Source of the DNA: Actinomycetes bacterium
GTDB lineage: Bacteria; Actinomycetota; Coriobacteriia; Coriobacteriales; Eggerthellaceae
Length of the DNA: 19,884 bases
Direction: 5' to 3'
NCBI GenBank assembly: GCA_023403475.1
Contig: JAEYEL010000043.1
Coordinates: forward strand, 1-19,884
Of the stretch, positions 7,454-16,043 are shown one piece after another. Within the stretch, counting starts at the first letter, position 1. Every line of letters starts with the position of its first letter. Made by a program: the position numbers and the translations under genes. The notes under the pieces were generated by a model. That model had not been told where the DNA came from. It did not search any database and saw only the letters and a list, made by a program, of their open reading frames with translations.

Positions 7454-10066
7454 TTAAGCCTTGTATACCTTGCAGAGAACACCGCTTTGACAGTTTTGCG
7501 CGCCGCCGGTCGTTCTCTTCGTGCTCTTCCCATCCGAGAACGGCCCGATAACCGGCGGAAGCACAGCACCGCGAACGCTGGGGTCGAGGCGCGACAAAGA
7601 CAGCGAGTAGGGGTATATCTTCGTCTGCACAGGCGACCAATGCACAGGAGGCACAACCGTGCTGGGCATGACAGTCTGAGTCAAAATGACGTTGATGTTC
7701 TCCATTTTCCCATATTGGGTCTCGATGGTAACAACATCTCCTGCTTTCACGCCTATCTTTTCAGCATCGACTGGATTAAGCATACAGGAAGGCTTAGATG
7801 CTGTTTCAAACGCTTCACGCAAAAGGCGCGAACCGGGGCCTCCGTCCATATCCTGGTTGAACGAAAGAAACTGCCAATGCTGATGAGCCTTGCCAACCGC
7901 AACGAAAGTGTAGCCGTTCTTCACTGCATCGGAGTATTCCCAATTGCCCGATTCTATAGGATTGCCCTCGGCATAATAGCTGTCTTCGGGTTCGCAAGGG
8001 ATAGGCAGTGCGGGAAGCACTCCATTGGAAGCCGTACTGAGAAAATCGGCTCTGAACAAAGCCTTGCCGTCTCCCCCCTCGGTAGGGAACCATAGAGATT
8101 CCGGATCGTCCTCGGGAGCACCGTTGTTGACATACAGCTTTGCCCTATAGGGAACAAAATCTTCTTGTCCCGCATAATAGGGATTCGGAACGCCAAACGC
8201 CTGAGAGGCTATAAAGTCGATATCGCCGTCTACAAATGGCGCAAACTTTTCTTTTCCTTCGTCAACGCATTTCTGGAAAGCACCCTTGATGTCATCGTTG
8301 CAAAGAATCTGCGCCATAAAGTCTTTGTCCGTGCTCCACGGCCACACCTCTTCGTCGGAAAGGCCGAGGTCGAGTTTGTTTGCGAGGGAAATAGCAACTT
8401 CGCGATAGATATCAAGGTCGTTTTTGCATTCGAACATCGGCTCGATAGCAGGAACGGACACACCGGAGTATTCCCAATCAGGACGCCAAACATATTCTTC
8501 GGCCCACGAACAGGCGGGAAGAAGTATGTCGGCAAAAGCAGATCCTGCCCAGTTCACAATGCGGTTGTGCATTACAACCAGATCCATCTGCTTGAAGGCT
8601 TCGGCAACTTTCTCGTAATCTCCGAAAGATCCTCCACCGTTGCCATTGGTCATATAAACCCGATAGCCGTAAGGTGTTCTGTTATACAAAACCTCCGAGG
8701 TTCCCCAAACACCCGATGCTCCCTTTTGGTCGGTTTCAAAAAGAGACTTCACTCTATTAGTGGGTGCGGAATAGGTTTTTCCCATCTGCCAATGGAATAT
8801 GTTACCATTGAAAGCCCCAACGGAAGCTTCCAAGCTCAATCCCGACCCCTTCACGCCCAATTGACCGCATAAAGGCATCAGGCAGGTGATCGCACGCCCC
8901 ATCATCCACCCGGCATCGCTATTTGCCCCGCCGGTTTGATTGCCGCCGCGACCGATTTCTATCATGGCGGGCTTCATTGTTGCATATAGCCGCGCTGCTT
9001 CGCGAACCTTTTCGGCGGGAGCCCATGCTATTTTCTCGACCAACTCTGGGGTATACTTCAATGCCAGGTTCTTGAAGTCTTCATATCCAACCGTATATTT
9101 GTCTATGAAATCTTGATCCTGCAAACCTTCATTGATGATAACGTTTGCCATGGCAAGTGCAACATATGAGTCCGTGCCAGGGCGAACCGGTATATACAAA
9201 TCGGCCTTTTCGGATGTCTCGGACATACGTGATTCTATATCGATTATCTTCGTTCCCGCTTCGAACTTCGCTTGCGCCCAGCTGTCTCCCCACTCCTGCG
9301 GTTTCGCCATAGCGCTGTTATCACCCCAAAAAATGATAAGCTTCGAATGAAGAGGGTCATGTTCGAGAGCATGATACATATCTCCCAGCGTTGAGACAGG
9401 CCCTATCTTCAAATCGTTCCAGCAGCCACCAGCACCGGTTCCGGTATCAAAGTTAAACAGTTTGCGCATTACTGCGCCGCCGACTTCCATCATCTGATTG
9501 CCTGGATGAGCGGAGGCCGTTCCGCATGCGACAGTATGAGGTCCGCTCTCTTTGATAGCGGTCACCATGGCGTCTGTTATAGTGTCAATAGCTTCATCCC
9601 ACGTAATACGTTCGAATTCCCCCTGAACGCCTTTCTCGTTTGTGCGACGCATGGGATACTTGATGCGGTTTGGACTGTTGATGATCTCGAGTCCGGTCAT
9701 GCCGCGCGGGCACAGATGCCCTTTGTTGTTGCCGTTGATCGCATTGCCTTCGTAGTACACGATTGCGCCGTCTTTGACGTAGGCGTTCGCCGTATGCACC
9801 ATACCGCATACATCACCGCATGTGCAAATGGTCGGTACAATTTTGTCGGCACCGTACGGGAGCCCGTCGCTTATGGCGGCATCGGTGTTGCCCACGAAAT
9901 CTTTGGGAGCTTTTGGGTTCGATTCTTGTCCTTGCTTCTCGCTTGAGCACGCCACGAGCAGCGACGTGCTGCTCAGCGTAGCGGCACCGCCTAAAGCGCC
10001 CGCCCATTTGAGAAAGCTTCGACGCTCTATACTGGGAGATGCGGTGTGCTCTTGTTCTATTGCCAT
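7454..10066 (-). CDS. Tat-exported molybdopterin oxidoreductase, catalytic subunit (DMSO reductase superfamily)
   Basis: 870 residues. The N-terminus is a Tat signal with ERRSFLKWAG (Arg15-Arg16) and a hydrophobic run ending in LVAC (37-40), which fits a lipobox, so the mature protein may be lipid-anchored at Cys40. The [4Fe-4S] region reads CTCGDVC (Cys81, 83, 87), then GHLCPRG (Cys119); a C-x-C-x3-C spacing is atypical, C-x2/3-C-x3-C being usual. GRGGNQTGG, and a C-terminal cofactor-binding domain around DAEKIGVKAGDVVTIETQYG, confirm the superfamily. Cys215 (GAGGCWND) is a possible molybdenum ligand by position, unproven. The start ATG 10066 is preceded by GGAGAG; the open frame up to 10642 runs through the promoter and is artefactual. 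It is the first gene of an A-B-chaperone-anchor operon, most probably a terminal reductase or dehydroxylase-like enzyme of unknown substrate. Confidence 0.93.
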   Translation of the reverse strand: MAIEQEHTASPSIERRSFLKWAGALGGAATLSSTSLLVACSSEKQGQESNPKAPKDFVGNTDAAISDGLPYGADKIVPTICTCGDVCGMVHTANAYVKDGAIVYYEGNAINGNNKGHLCPRGMTGLEIINSPNRIKYPMRRTNEKGVQGEFERITWDEAIDTITDAMVTAIKESGPHTVACGTASAHPGNQMMEVGGAVMRKLFNFDTGTGAGGCWNDLKIGPVSTLGDMYHALEHDPLHSKLIIFWGDNSAMAKPQEWGDSWAQAKFEAGTKIIDIESRMSETSEKADLYIPVRPGTDSYVALAMANVIINEGLQDQDFIDKYTVGYEDFKNLALKYTPELVEKIAWAPAEKVREAARLYATMKPAMIEIGRGGNQTGGANSDAGWMMGRAITCLMPLCGQLGVKGSGLSLEASVGAFNGNIFHWQMGKTYSAPTNRVKSLFETDQKGASGVWGTSEVLYNRTPYGYRVYMTNGNGGGSFGDYEKVAEAFKQMDLVVMHNRIVNWAGSAFADILLPACSWAEEYVWRPDWEYSGVSVPAIEPMFECKNDLDIYREVAISLANKLDLGLSDEEVWPWSTDKDFMAQILCNDDIKGAFQKCVDEGKEKFAPFVDGDIDFIASQAFGVPNPYYAGQEDFVPYRAKLYVNNGAPEDDPESLWFPTEGGDGKALFRADFLSTASNGVLPALPIPCEPEDSYYAEGNPIESGNWEYSDAVKNGYTFVAVGKAHQHWQFLSFNQDMDGGPGSRLLREAFETASKPSCMLNPVDAEKIGVKAGDVVTIETQYGKMENINVILTQTVMPSTVVPPVHWSPVQTKIYPYSLSLSRLDPSVRGAVLPPVIGPFSDGKSTKRTTGGAQNCQSGVLCKVYKA

Positions 10067-10129
10067 CTTCTCTCTCCTCTCCTCAACAAAATATCGCAGC
10101 ACGGAAGATATCCGGATTACTTCCGCATG

Positions 10130-10160
10130 CTTCATTGAAGCAATAATTGCTTCAATGAAG
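10130..10160. promoter_or_regulatory. Perfect 31-bp inverted repeat, likely operator of the molybdoenzyme operon
   Basis: CTTCATTGAAGCAAT (10130-10144), one central base, then ATTGCTTCAATGAAG (10146-10160): 15 of 15 bases pair. Each arm contains its own small palindrome (TTCATTGAA and TTCAATGAA). It covers roughly -2 to +29 of the predicted transcript, the place for a repressor site. The repeat straddles the predicted start, so only part of it would be in the RNA, which favours a DNA-binding role. Confidence 0.75.
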
Positions 10161-10164
10161 CAGT

Positions 10165-10192
10165 AGTATAATTCATTAAATCTATAATGCAA
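10165..10192 (-). promoter_or_regulatory. Promoter of the molybdoenzyme operon
   Basis: On the minus strand, -35 TTGCAT (10187-10192), a 16-base spacer, and -10 TATACT (10165-10170, five of six matches). Transcription would begin near 10158 and leave a leader of about 92 bases before the catalytic subunit start. Confidence 0.65.
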
Positions 10193-10287
10193 CCCCCAAG
10201 AAGGATTGGGATGCCGTACGATTATCCGATTTTGAGCATACTGTGAATTCCATCGGAAAGACGGCAGAGAAAGGCAGTCGCTACCAG

Positions 10288-11214
10288 TTACCAAAGGAAA
10301 GCAGTGTGAACCCCTAAGGCCAGAACAGCGAAACGGAGGGTTATGCCTGCCCCTATGGAAAGAAGCGATGATGCCGTTGACAAAACACCCTTCCCCGCCG
10401 GCGCGAGGAAACGCACCGCCCCGAACGCCGCCGCGCACAGCAGAAGCCCGAAGACGACCGGCAGCGAAGCCAACGAGCCAGCTTCGAACGACAGGGACGC
10501 GGCACCCGCAACGCCAAGCCCCCAACCCGATCCAAGCCACATCGAGTAGACTGCCAGCACAATAGCTTCCATGCAAACAAGAACAAGCAGAACAGCATCG
10601 AAGCGATACGCGACAATCCGTCGCATCTCCCGCCCGAGCCACATATCCCGCCCAGGCCGCATCTCCCGCCCCTGTTCCGCCACCCGAAACACCAGCAGCC
10701 CGAACGCCACCCCCGTATCAAGAGCGGAGACGGTGAACAACGCAGGAATGAGAGCCGTACTCCATGCGCGAATGCCCTCCGCATCCGTCAGTAGCATGCC
10801 GGTGTAGCCCGCCAAGAGAAAAGAGCATGCGATGCCCGCAATCCCCATAGCGTTCAAAATCGTTTCCCTACGCCTTCCCAACAGGGAGAACCTCCCGAAA
10901 GGAAGCATCGCCGCCAGCGCATACAAGGCGAAGACTCCCGCGCACCCCATAAGTATCCATGCGCCACGCGCCATCCACGACGTTCCCACATTGCGGAAGC
11001 TATGAGCAACATCCATAGCTCGTAGCGGCAAGCCCACATCTATTAGCAGAAGCACCGCGCCAACGGCAAGAAACACTAGCGAGCAAACGGTTACTATGCG
11101 AACCGTACGTTGGTATCGCATACCGTGCGCCAGCTGCAAAACGGCGGCGAAGACGAACGATCCAGCGCTCAGGCCACCGAAGAAAAGATAGAGGGCGACC
11201 GACCATCCCCACAT
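10288..11214 (-). CDS. Second NrfD/PsrC-like membrane protein
   Basis: 308 residues from ATG 11214, beginning MWGWSVALYLFFGGLSAG, which matches the first helix of NrfD anchors. It contains LLLIDVGLPLRAM after helix 2, the same position and form as in the other NrfD-like protein of this window, so the two are homologues. About eight to nine hydrophobic segments are visible, with an Arg/Glu-rich loop (EQGREMRPGRDM) in the middle. Starts at 11235 and 11259 are also in frame; 11214 is preferred because GGGGGAG lies about ten bases upstream and the helix begins there. It is separated from the molybdoenzyme operon by 221 bases containing that operon's own promoter, so it is transcribed separately. 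No B or catalytic partner lies upstream of it: the next genes diverge. Confidence 0.85.
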   Translation of the reverse strand: MWGWSVALYLFFGGLSAGSFVFAAVLQLAHGMRYQRTVRIVTVCSLVFLAVGAVLLLIDVGLPLRAMDVAHSFRNVGTSWMARGAWILMGCAGVFALYALAAMLPFGRFSLLGRRRETILNAMGIAGIACSFLLAGYTGMLLTDAEGIRAWSTALIPALFTVSALDTGVAFGLLVFRVAEQGREMRPGRDMWLGREMRRIVAYRFDAVLLVLVCMEAIVLAVYSMWLGSGWGLGVAGAASLSFEAGSLASLPVVFGLLLCAAAFGAVRFLAPAGKGVLSTASSLLSIGAGITLRFAVLALGVHTAFLW

Positions 11215-11548
11215 ATCCAAGCATCTCCCCCGCATTTTCCTGCCGGCGCGCACCGGCAATCGTTTCGCGCCTTTGCGCTTTGCGCTTTCGCAATCCCGCT
11301 CCGCAGTTTTGCGTCTTCGCGCTTTCGTACAGCAGCATCACTCCGAGCCCTTGTGTCTTCGCGTGTCTGTCTCATTGAAAACCGAGCGCAGCGGCATTGC
11401 AATAACTTCCGCTGGCGAAGCCCGCAGTGCTTTTTCGCCTTCGCGCGAACCAACTTTTCCTATTCGCAGCTTTTTTCGAGTGGAAATGATTATATAATGA
11501 TATGCACCATTGCAGCAATAATAACTACCAAAGATAAGGCAGAAGAAT
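11215..11548. other. Divergent intergenic region between the second NrfD gene and GntR
   Basis: About 330 bases with no gene. It holds repeated TTTGCGC/TTTCGC words (11262-11330), a perfect ATTGCAAT (11396-11403), a TCATTGAA word (11372-11379) resembling the half-site of the operator at 10130-10160, a GntR promoter -10 and an ATTGC-A-GCAAT palindrome (11509-11519). I see no good promoter for the leftward NrfD gene. Confidence 0.6.
11493..11519 (+). promoter_or_regulatory. GntR promoter -10 with downstream palindrome
   Basis: TATAAT (11493-11498) is a perfect -10; the -35 region is only T-rich. ATTGC-A-GCAAT (11509-11519) falls at about +5 to +15, well placed for autoregulation by the GntR protein encoded next. 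Binding is inferred from position only. Confidence 0.5.
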
Positions 11549-11929
11549 TTGCAGGATTTCCAATTAAACGAAAACAGCGATATCCCTTTGTGGGCTCAGC
11601 TCAAGAAGCGCCTCACCTATCTCATCATGACGCGAGCGTACGCAATGGGCGACCAGCTTCCCACCGTACGCGAACTTTCCAGCACCCTAGGCGTCGCATA
11701 CAACACGGTAAGCAAAGTGTACCGCGACCTGGAACGCGACGGACTCATCAGAACGAAGCAGGGCAGCGGAACCTTCGTCACCTACGAGGGCGATCGTACC
11801 GGCGAATGCCCCGATGCAGCCATCGAGGCCATAGTGGTGAAGCTAGTCGACGAATCGCGCAATACCGGCATGACCAACAAGGAAGTTATCTCCCTTGTCG
11901 AAAAGTATCTTGAAAGGATAGATAAATGA
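11549..11929 (+). CDS. GntR-family regulator, YtrA type
   Basis: 126 residues: an N-terminal winged helix with IPLWAQLKKRL and the GntR signature QLPTVRELSSTLGVAYNTV, then LERDGLIRTKQGSGTFV, followed by only about 45 further residues. This short C-terminal tail is typical of the YtrA subfamily, which usually represses an adjacent membrane or ABC transport operon and itself. It starts with TTG 11549; AAGG lies nine bases upstream and no ATG is available before the helix-turn-helix. Its stop overlaps the start of the slipin gene by four bases (ATGA), so the two are translated together. The slipin gene is the likely regulated partner. Confidence 0.92.
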   Translation: MQDFQLNENSDIPLWAQLKKRLTYLIMTRAYAMGDQLPTVRELSSTLGVAYNTVSKVYRDLERDGLIRTKQGSGTFVTYEGDRTGECPDAAIEAIVVKLVDESRNTGMTNKEVISLVEKYLERIDK

Positions 11930-12891
11930 ACATGCGGAAGAAAGAAACCGAGAATCCCGCATCCGAAACCTCGACGAACCCGCCAGACAACGGGCTGGCC
12001 TTTGCGGAACGCACACCGAAACCGCGTCCCGACAAAAGGAACAAGACTTCACGCATGGGCGCCTACGTGTTTTCCGCGACGGTGTTCATCTGTTGCTTCC
12101 TTATTGTCTTTCTTATCTTGCGACCGTTCCTGAACCCCATGTTCTCCCTCTGCATCGCGCTTGTCGCAGGCGTGCTCAGCATGCTCACCATCCATATGAC
12201 GTTGCAATGGGAACAGGCTGTGGTTCTGCGTTTTGGAAAGCTCAACCGCATCGTAGGGCCCGGCATATTCTTCACCATTCCCATCATCGAATACGTCACC
12301 ATCTGCGTTGACCAGCGCATGCGCTGCACATTTTTCTCTGGCGAGCAAATACTCACCGCCGACCTTGTGCCGGTCGATGTGAATGCTGTGTTCTTCTGGA
12401 CGGTCTGGAACGCACGCAAGGCCAGCACCGAAGTGGAAGACTACCTGTATTCGGTGTCGAACACCGCCCAAGCATGTATGCGCGACGTAATAGGCAGCAT
12501 GGAGATAGAGGAGCTGGCCACACGTCGCAAGCAAATAGACAACGAGATCCGCGACGAGATAGCCGCCATCACCGAGCCGTGGGGCATCTCGGTCGCCACT
12601 GTGAAGATTCGCGACATCATAGTACCGGAAAACCTGCAAAACGCGCTTTCGAAAGCAGCTCAGGCGCAGCGCGAGCGGGATGCGCGCATCATTCTGGCCG
12701 AGGTGGAAAAGGACATATCGTCCATGCTCGTGGAGGCGGCGAACATCTACGACGAGAACGAGCACGCACTTCAGCTGCGAGCTATGCACGCCGTGAACGA
12801 CGGCATGCGCGATAGCGGCAGCATGGTGGTCGTGCCCAGCTCGCTCGGCGACAGCTTCGGCAACGCCGCCGACTTCCTGAAGCGATTATAG
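11926..12891 (+). CDS. SPFH/Band 7 slipin-like membrane protein
   Basis: 321 residues. Two hydrophobic segments (about 48-67 and 73-90) are followed by an SPFH domain starting WEQAVVLRFGKLNRIVGPGIFF and continuing through ISVATVKIRDIIVPENLQNAL. A helical stretch rich in Ala/Glu/Arg (240-290) is typical of slipin oligomerisation regions. The first 44 residues are polar and disordered-looking, rich in Pro, Lys and Thr. Slipins scaffold membrane microdomains and are commonly paired with NfeD proteases; no NfeD gene is seen here. The start overlaps the GntR stop (ATGA) with AAAGGA upstream; ATG 11932 is an alternative. Co-expression with a YtrA-type regulator suggests a role in membrane stress, by inference. 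Confidence 0.92.
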   Translation: MNMRKKETENPASETSTNPPDNGLAFAERTPKPRPDKRNKTSRMGAYVFSATVFICCFLIVFLILRPFLNPMFSLCIALVAGVLSMLTIHMTLQWEQAVVLRFGKLNRIVGPGIFFTIPIIEYVTICVDQRMRCTFFSGEQILTADLVPVDVNAVFFWTVWNARKASTEVEDYLYSVSNTAQACMRDVIGSMEIEELATRRKQIDNEIRDEIAAITEPWGISVATVKIRDIIVPENLQNALSKAAQAQRERDARIILAEVEKDISSMLVEAANIYDENEHALQLRAMHAVNDGMRDSGSMVVVPSSLGDSFGNAADFLKRL

Positions 12892-12950
12892 GGCGGGCGG
12901 AGTGAGGGCTGCACAGCTTTTGAACGCAGCCTGTCCGTTTCCCGCCCGCC
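12892..12950. terminator. Nested GC-rich hairpin between slipin and enolase
   Basis: GGCGGGCGG (12892-12900) pairs perfectly with CCGCCCGCC (12942-12950), and GGCTGC/GCAGCC pair inside it. It lies directly after the slipin stop and beyond the enolase stop on the other strand, so it could punctuate both converging transcripts. There is no T tract, so intrinsic termination is uncertain. The remaining bases to 13064 show no gene. Confidence 0.45.
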
Positions 12951-13064
12951 GGTGCCGCAGGTTGACCGCATCGAGTTCAGCAGAACTTCCGCGAGTCCAA
13001 AAAACGCGAAGCAATCCGCCAGACCCGCCCATGAGCAGAGCCGGCGGTCACCGCGTCAGCGTCT

Positions 13065-14357
<1,293 letters not shown>

Positions 14358-14383
14358 TCGTGCCTCCTTGTTAGGGGTTCGCG

Positions 14384-14429
14384 CCCTTTCCCTGGAAAGG
14401 GGTCGGGCTTTTCCGAAAGCATCATAGCA
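14384..14429 (-). promoter_or_regulatory. Enolase promoter and leader hairpin
   Basis: On the minus strand, TGCTATGAT (14421-14429) is an extended -10, and no clear -35 is seen. Downstream in the leader, CCCTTTCC (14384-14391) pairs with GGAAAGGG (14394-14401), ending before the ribosome site. The hairpin could stabilise the mRNA; regulation is speculative. Confidence 0.45.
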
Positions 14430-14518
14430 CGCCAACCATCAAAAGGCCGACGAAGGGAGCCGACTTCGCAGCAACACCACCGAGCCTACGGCAAAAGGCA
14501 AATTCAAAAGACAAGCCC

Positions 14519-14562
14519 GCGCCACCGAGCCGCCGTCGCCGCGCCACCGAGCCGCCGTCGCC
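14519..14562. repeat. Perfect 22-bp tandem duplication
   Basis: The 22-base unit that begins GCGCCACCGAGCC is present twice, at 14519-14540 and 14541-14562. A degenerate third piece (GCCGAGCCGGCG) follows. The word GGCTCGGTGG also recurs near 14490 on the minus strand. It lies in the roughly 190-base gap between enolase upstream DNA and ecfT, which has no gene. Probably replication slippage. Confidence 0.8.
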
Positions 14563-14625
14563 GAATCGCCGAGCCGGCGCCCGCAAACATGCCGAGAGCG
14601 CCGCGCAAACAAGCCCGACTGGCCG

Positions 14626-15480
14626 CTAGAGCCATAGAGCGAGCGCCGCGCAGACAAGCATGCCGACGGCAAGGAAAAGGGCGGAACGCACCGAGAAGGG
14701 CTTCGCGGAAAGGGACGTGCGTCGCACGTCAGGCGCACCGTAGCAGCGGGCGTCCATCGCGCGCGCTAGCGCGTCAGCGCGGCGAAACAGACCGACGAAC
14801 AGAGGAACGAACACGGTCTGCCACGCGCGAAGACGTCGCCAAAGCGAACCTTCCCCGAAAGCCGCACCGCGCGACCACTGAGCATCGTACACACGACCAA
14901 ATTCTTCGGCGGTAACGGGAATGAAGCGCAACGCCAGCGAGAGCACCATGGCAATATCGTCAACGGGCACGCGCAAGCGGCGCAAAGGCGAAAGGAAGCT
15001 GGCCAAAGCATCGGTAAGCTCGGTCGATGTAGAGGTGAAGCTCACAACCAAGCTGGCGAAGACAAGCAGCAGGATGCGCGCCGCGAAGAAGCACCCGCGT
15101 GCAAAGCCGGCGGGAACGAACCCGAAGGAGCCAACGAGCGCAATGGGCGGAAGCGACGAGAACACCGATGCGGAACCGACTTCCCCGCCCGACATGTTCG
15201 CTAAAGTCGCTCGCCCCACGTCGAATGTGAACGCGTTGAACGCCACCGTGAGCGCAGCCAGCACATAAACGGGAACCACAACCCCAAAAACGCGCTGCGG
15301 CGGAATCCCGCTCAACCCCAGAACAGTCGCGAACGCAAGCGCGCAAAGACCAAGCCCCGCCCACGTATCAACGAGAAACAACGTCACGGAATAGACGGCC
15401 AAAAGCACTGTCTTTACCCGCGCATCGCATACGTGAACAGGTGAATTTCCGGAAATATACGTGTCGGCTTTTAAACGCAT
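14626..15480 (-). CDS. ecfT: EcfT-like transmembrane subunit of an energy-coupling factor transporter
   Basis: 284 residues with several hydrophobic spans. The N-terminus SPVHVCDARVKTVLL matches the family's SPLHRLDPRTKLLL. The two coupling-helix motifs that contact the ATPases are visible as DAQWSRGAAF (199-208) and AMDARCYGA (241-249). The second reads Ala-Arg-Cys instead of the usual Ala-Arg-Gly, an unusual change. EcfT joins vitamin- or metal-binding S subunits to EcfA ATPases for import. Neither EcfA nor an S component is in the window, although ecfA1-ecfA2-ecfT often follow rplQ in Gram-positive bacteria. No ribosome site precedes ATG 15480, and a possible -10 (CATACT, 15488-15493, minus) would start the RNA at or near the ATG, suggesting a leaderless message. 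Confidence 0.88.
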   Translation of the reverse strand: MRLKADTYISGNSPVHVCDARVKTVLLAVYSVTLFLVDTWAGLGLCALAFATVLGLSGIPPQRVFGVVVPVYVLAALTVAFNAFTFDVGRATLANMSGGEVGSASVFSSLPPIALVGSFGFVPAGFARGCFFAARILLLVFASLVVSFTSTSTELTDALASFLSPLRRLRVPVDDIAMVLSLALRFIPVTAEEFGRVYDAQWSRGAAFGEGSLWRRLRAWQTVFVPLFVGLFRRADALARAMDARCYGAPDVRRTSLSAKPFSVRSALFLAVGMLVCAALALWL

Positions 15481-15497
15481 GCCAATTAGTATGGCAC

Positions 15498-15532
15498 AAA
15501 AAGCGCCCCTGAGGAATCAAGCCCGCAGGGGC
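15498..15532 (-). terminator. Intrinsic terminator after the small LEA-like gene
   Basis: On the minus strand GCCCCTG (15526-15532) pairs with CAGGGGC (15505-15511), followed by GC and five T (15498-15502). It ends the small-gene transcript just before ecfT. Confidence 0.75.
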
Positions 15533-15620
15533 ACAACAACAAATCCCGAAAGCAGCCTCAGCCGCACAACAAGCTCGCTCGTGCGGCAAATTCGCTCATG
15601 AGAGCAAGCTTACCCTCGCT

Positions 15621-15800
15621 TCAGCTTTCGGGTTCGGCTTTCGCTTTAGCCTCGGCTTCCTTAGCTGAGGCCTTCACGTCGGAGGCAGCATCCTGTACGG
15701 CATTTTTGACGTTGTGAGCAGCGTCTTTCACAGCATTTTTCGCATCATGCGCGACATCGGCGACTTTGTCCATAACCGACTCTTTTTCCAACGTAACCAT
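15621..15800 (-). CDS. Small LEA-like amphipathic helical protein
   Basis: 59 residues made almost entirely of Ala, Lys, Asp, Glu and Val in near 11-residue repeats such as HDAKNAVKDAAHNVKNAVQD. This pattern is shared with late-embryogenesis-abundant-like and YtxH-like stress proteins that form amphipathic helices. There is no membrane span and no cysteine. The start ATG 15800 has AAAGGAG upstream; the longer frame to 15926 is rejected for lack of one. It has its own terminator (15498-15532) and the ribosomal cluster ends upstream with another, so it is probably monocistronic. A stress-protection role is inferred from composition only. Confidence 0.75.
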   Translation of the reverse strand: MVTLEKESVMDKVADVAHDAKNAVKDAAHNVKNAVQDAASDVKASAKEAEAKAKAEPES

Positions 15801-15980
15801 AGCGGCTCCTTTCGACGGCCTTATATCGAACAAGACCATTGTACAAAAGTTGCCCGTTTGCCAGGTGGCGGTACGGTAGCACTGCTGCAACCAATCAGTA
15901 CGCAGCACCTCCGCAACGCGAAACATTCCACCTCTTCACGCCAACCCATGCATACGACGAAATCAAAAACGGTCTCAAAA

Positions 15981-16014
15981 CGAAAACCGGGTTGCAGGAA
16001 CACCTGCAACCCGG
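15981..16014 (-). terminator. Intrinsic terminator of the ribosomal/rpoA cluster
   Basis: CCGGGTTGCAGG and CCTGCAACCCGG (15987-15998 and 16003-16014) form a perfect 12-bp stem with a four-base loop. Read on the minus strand it is followed by TTTTCGTTTT. It lies about 30 bases after the rplQ stop. A strong terminator. Confidence 0.93.
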
Positions 16015-16043
16015 CCCTTGTCGCACTTGAAGAAATCGCAGGG

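Noticed and set aside
10067..10642. A 192-codon N-terminal extension of the molybdoenzyme
   Set aside because: It runs through the promoter, the inverted repeat and the end of the second NrfD gene; the Tat signal begins naturally at 10066.
14439..14738. A 99-codon minus-strand frame crossing the ecfT end and the 22-bp duplication
   Set aside because: It starts inside ecfT in another frame and its Arg/Ser-rich sequence follows the GC repeats only.
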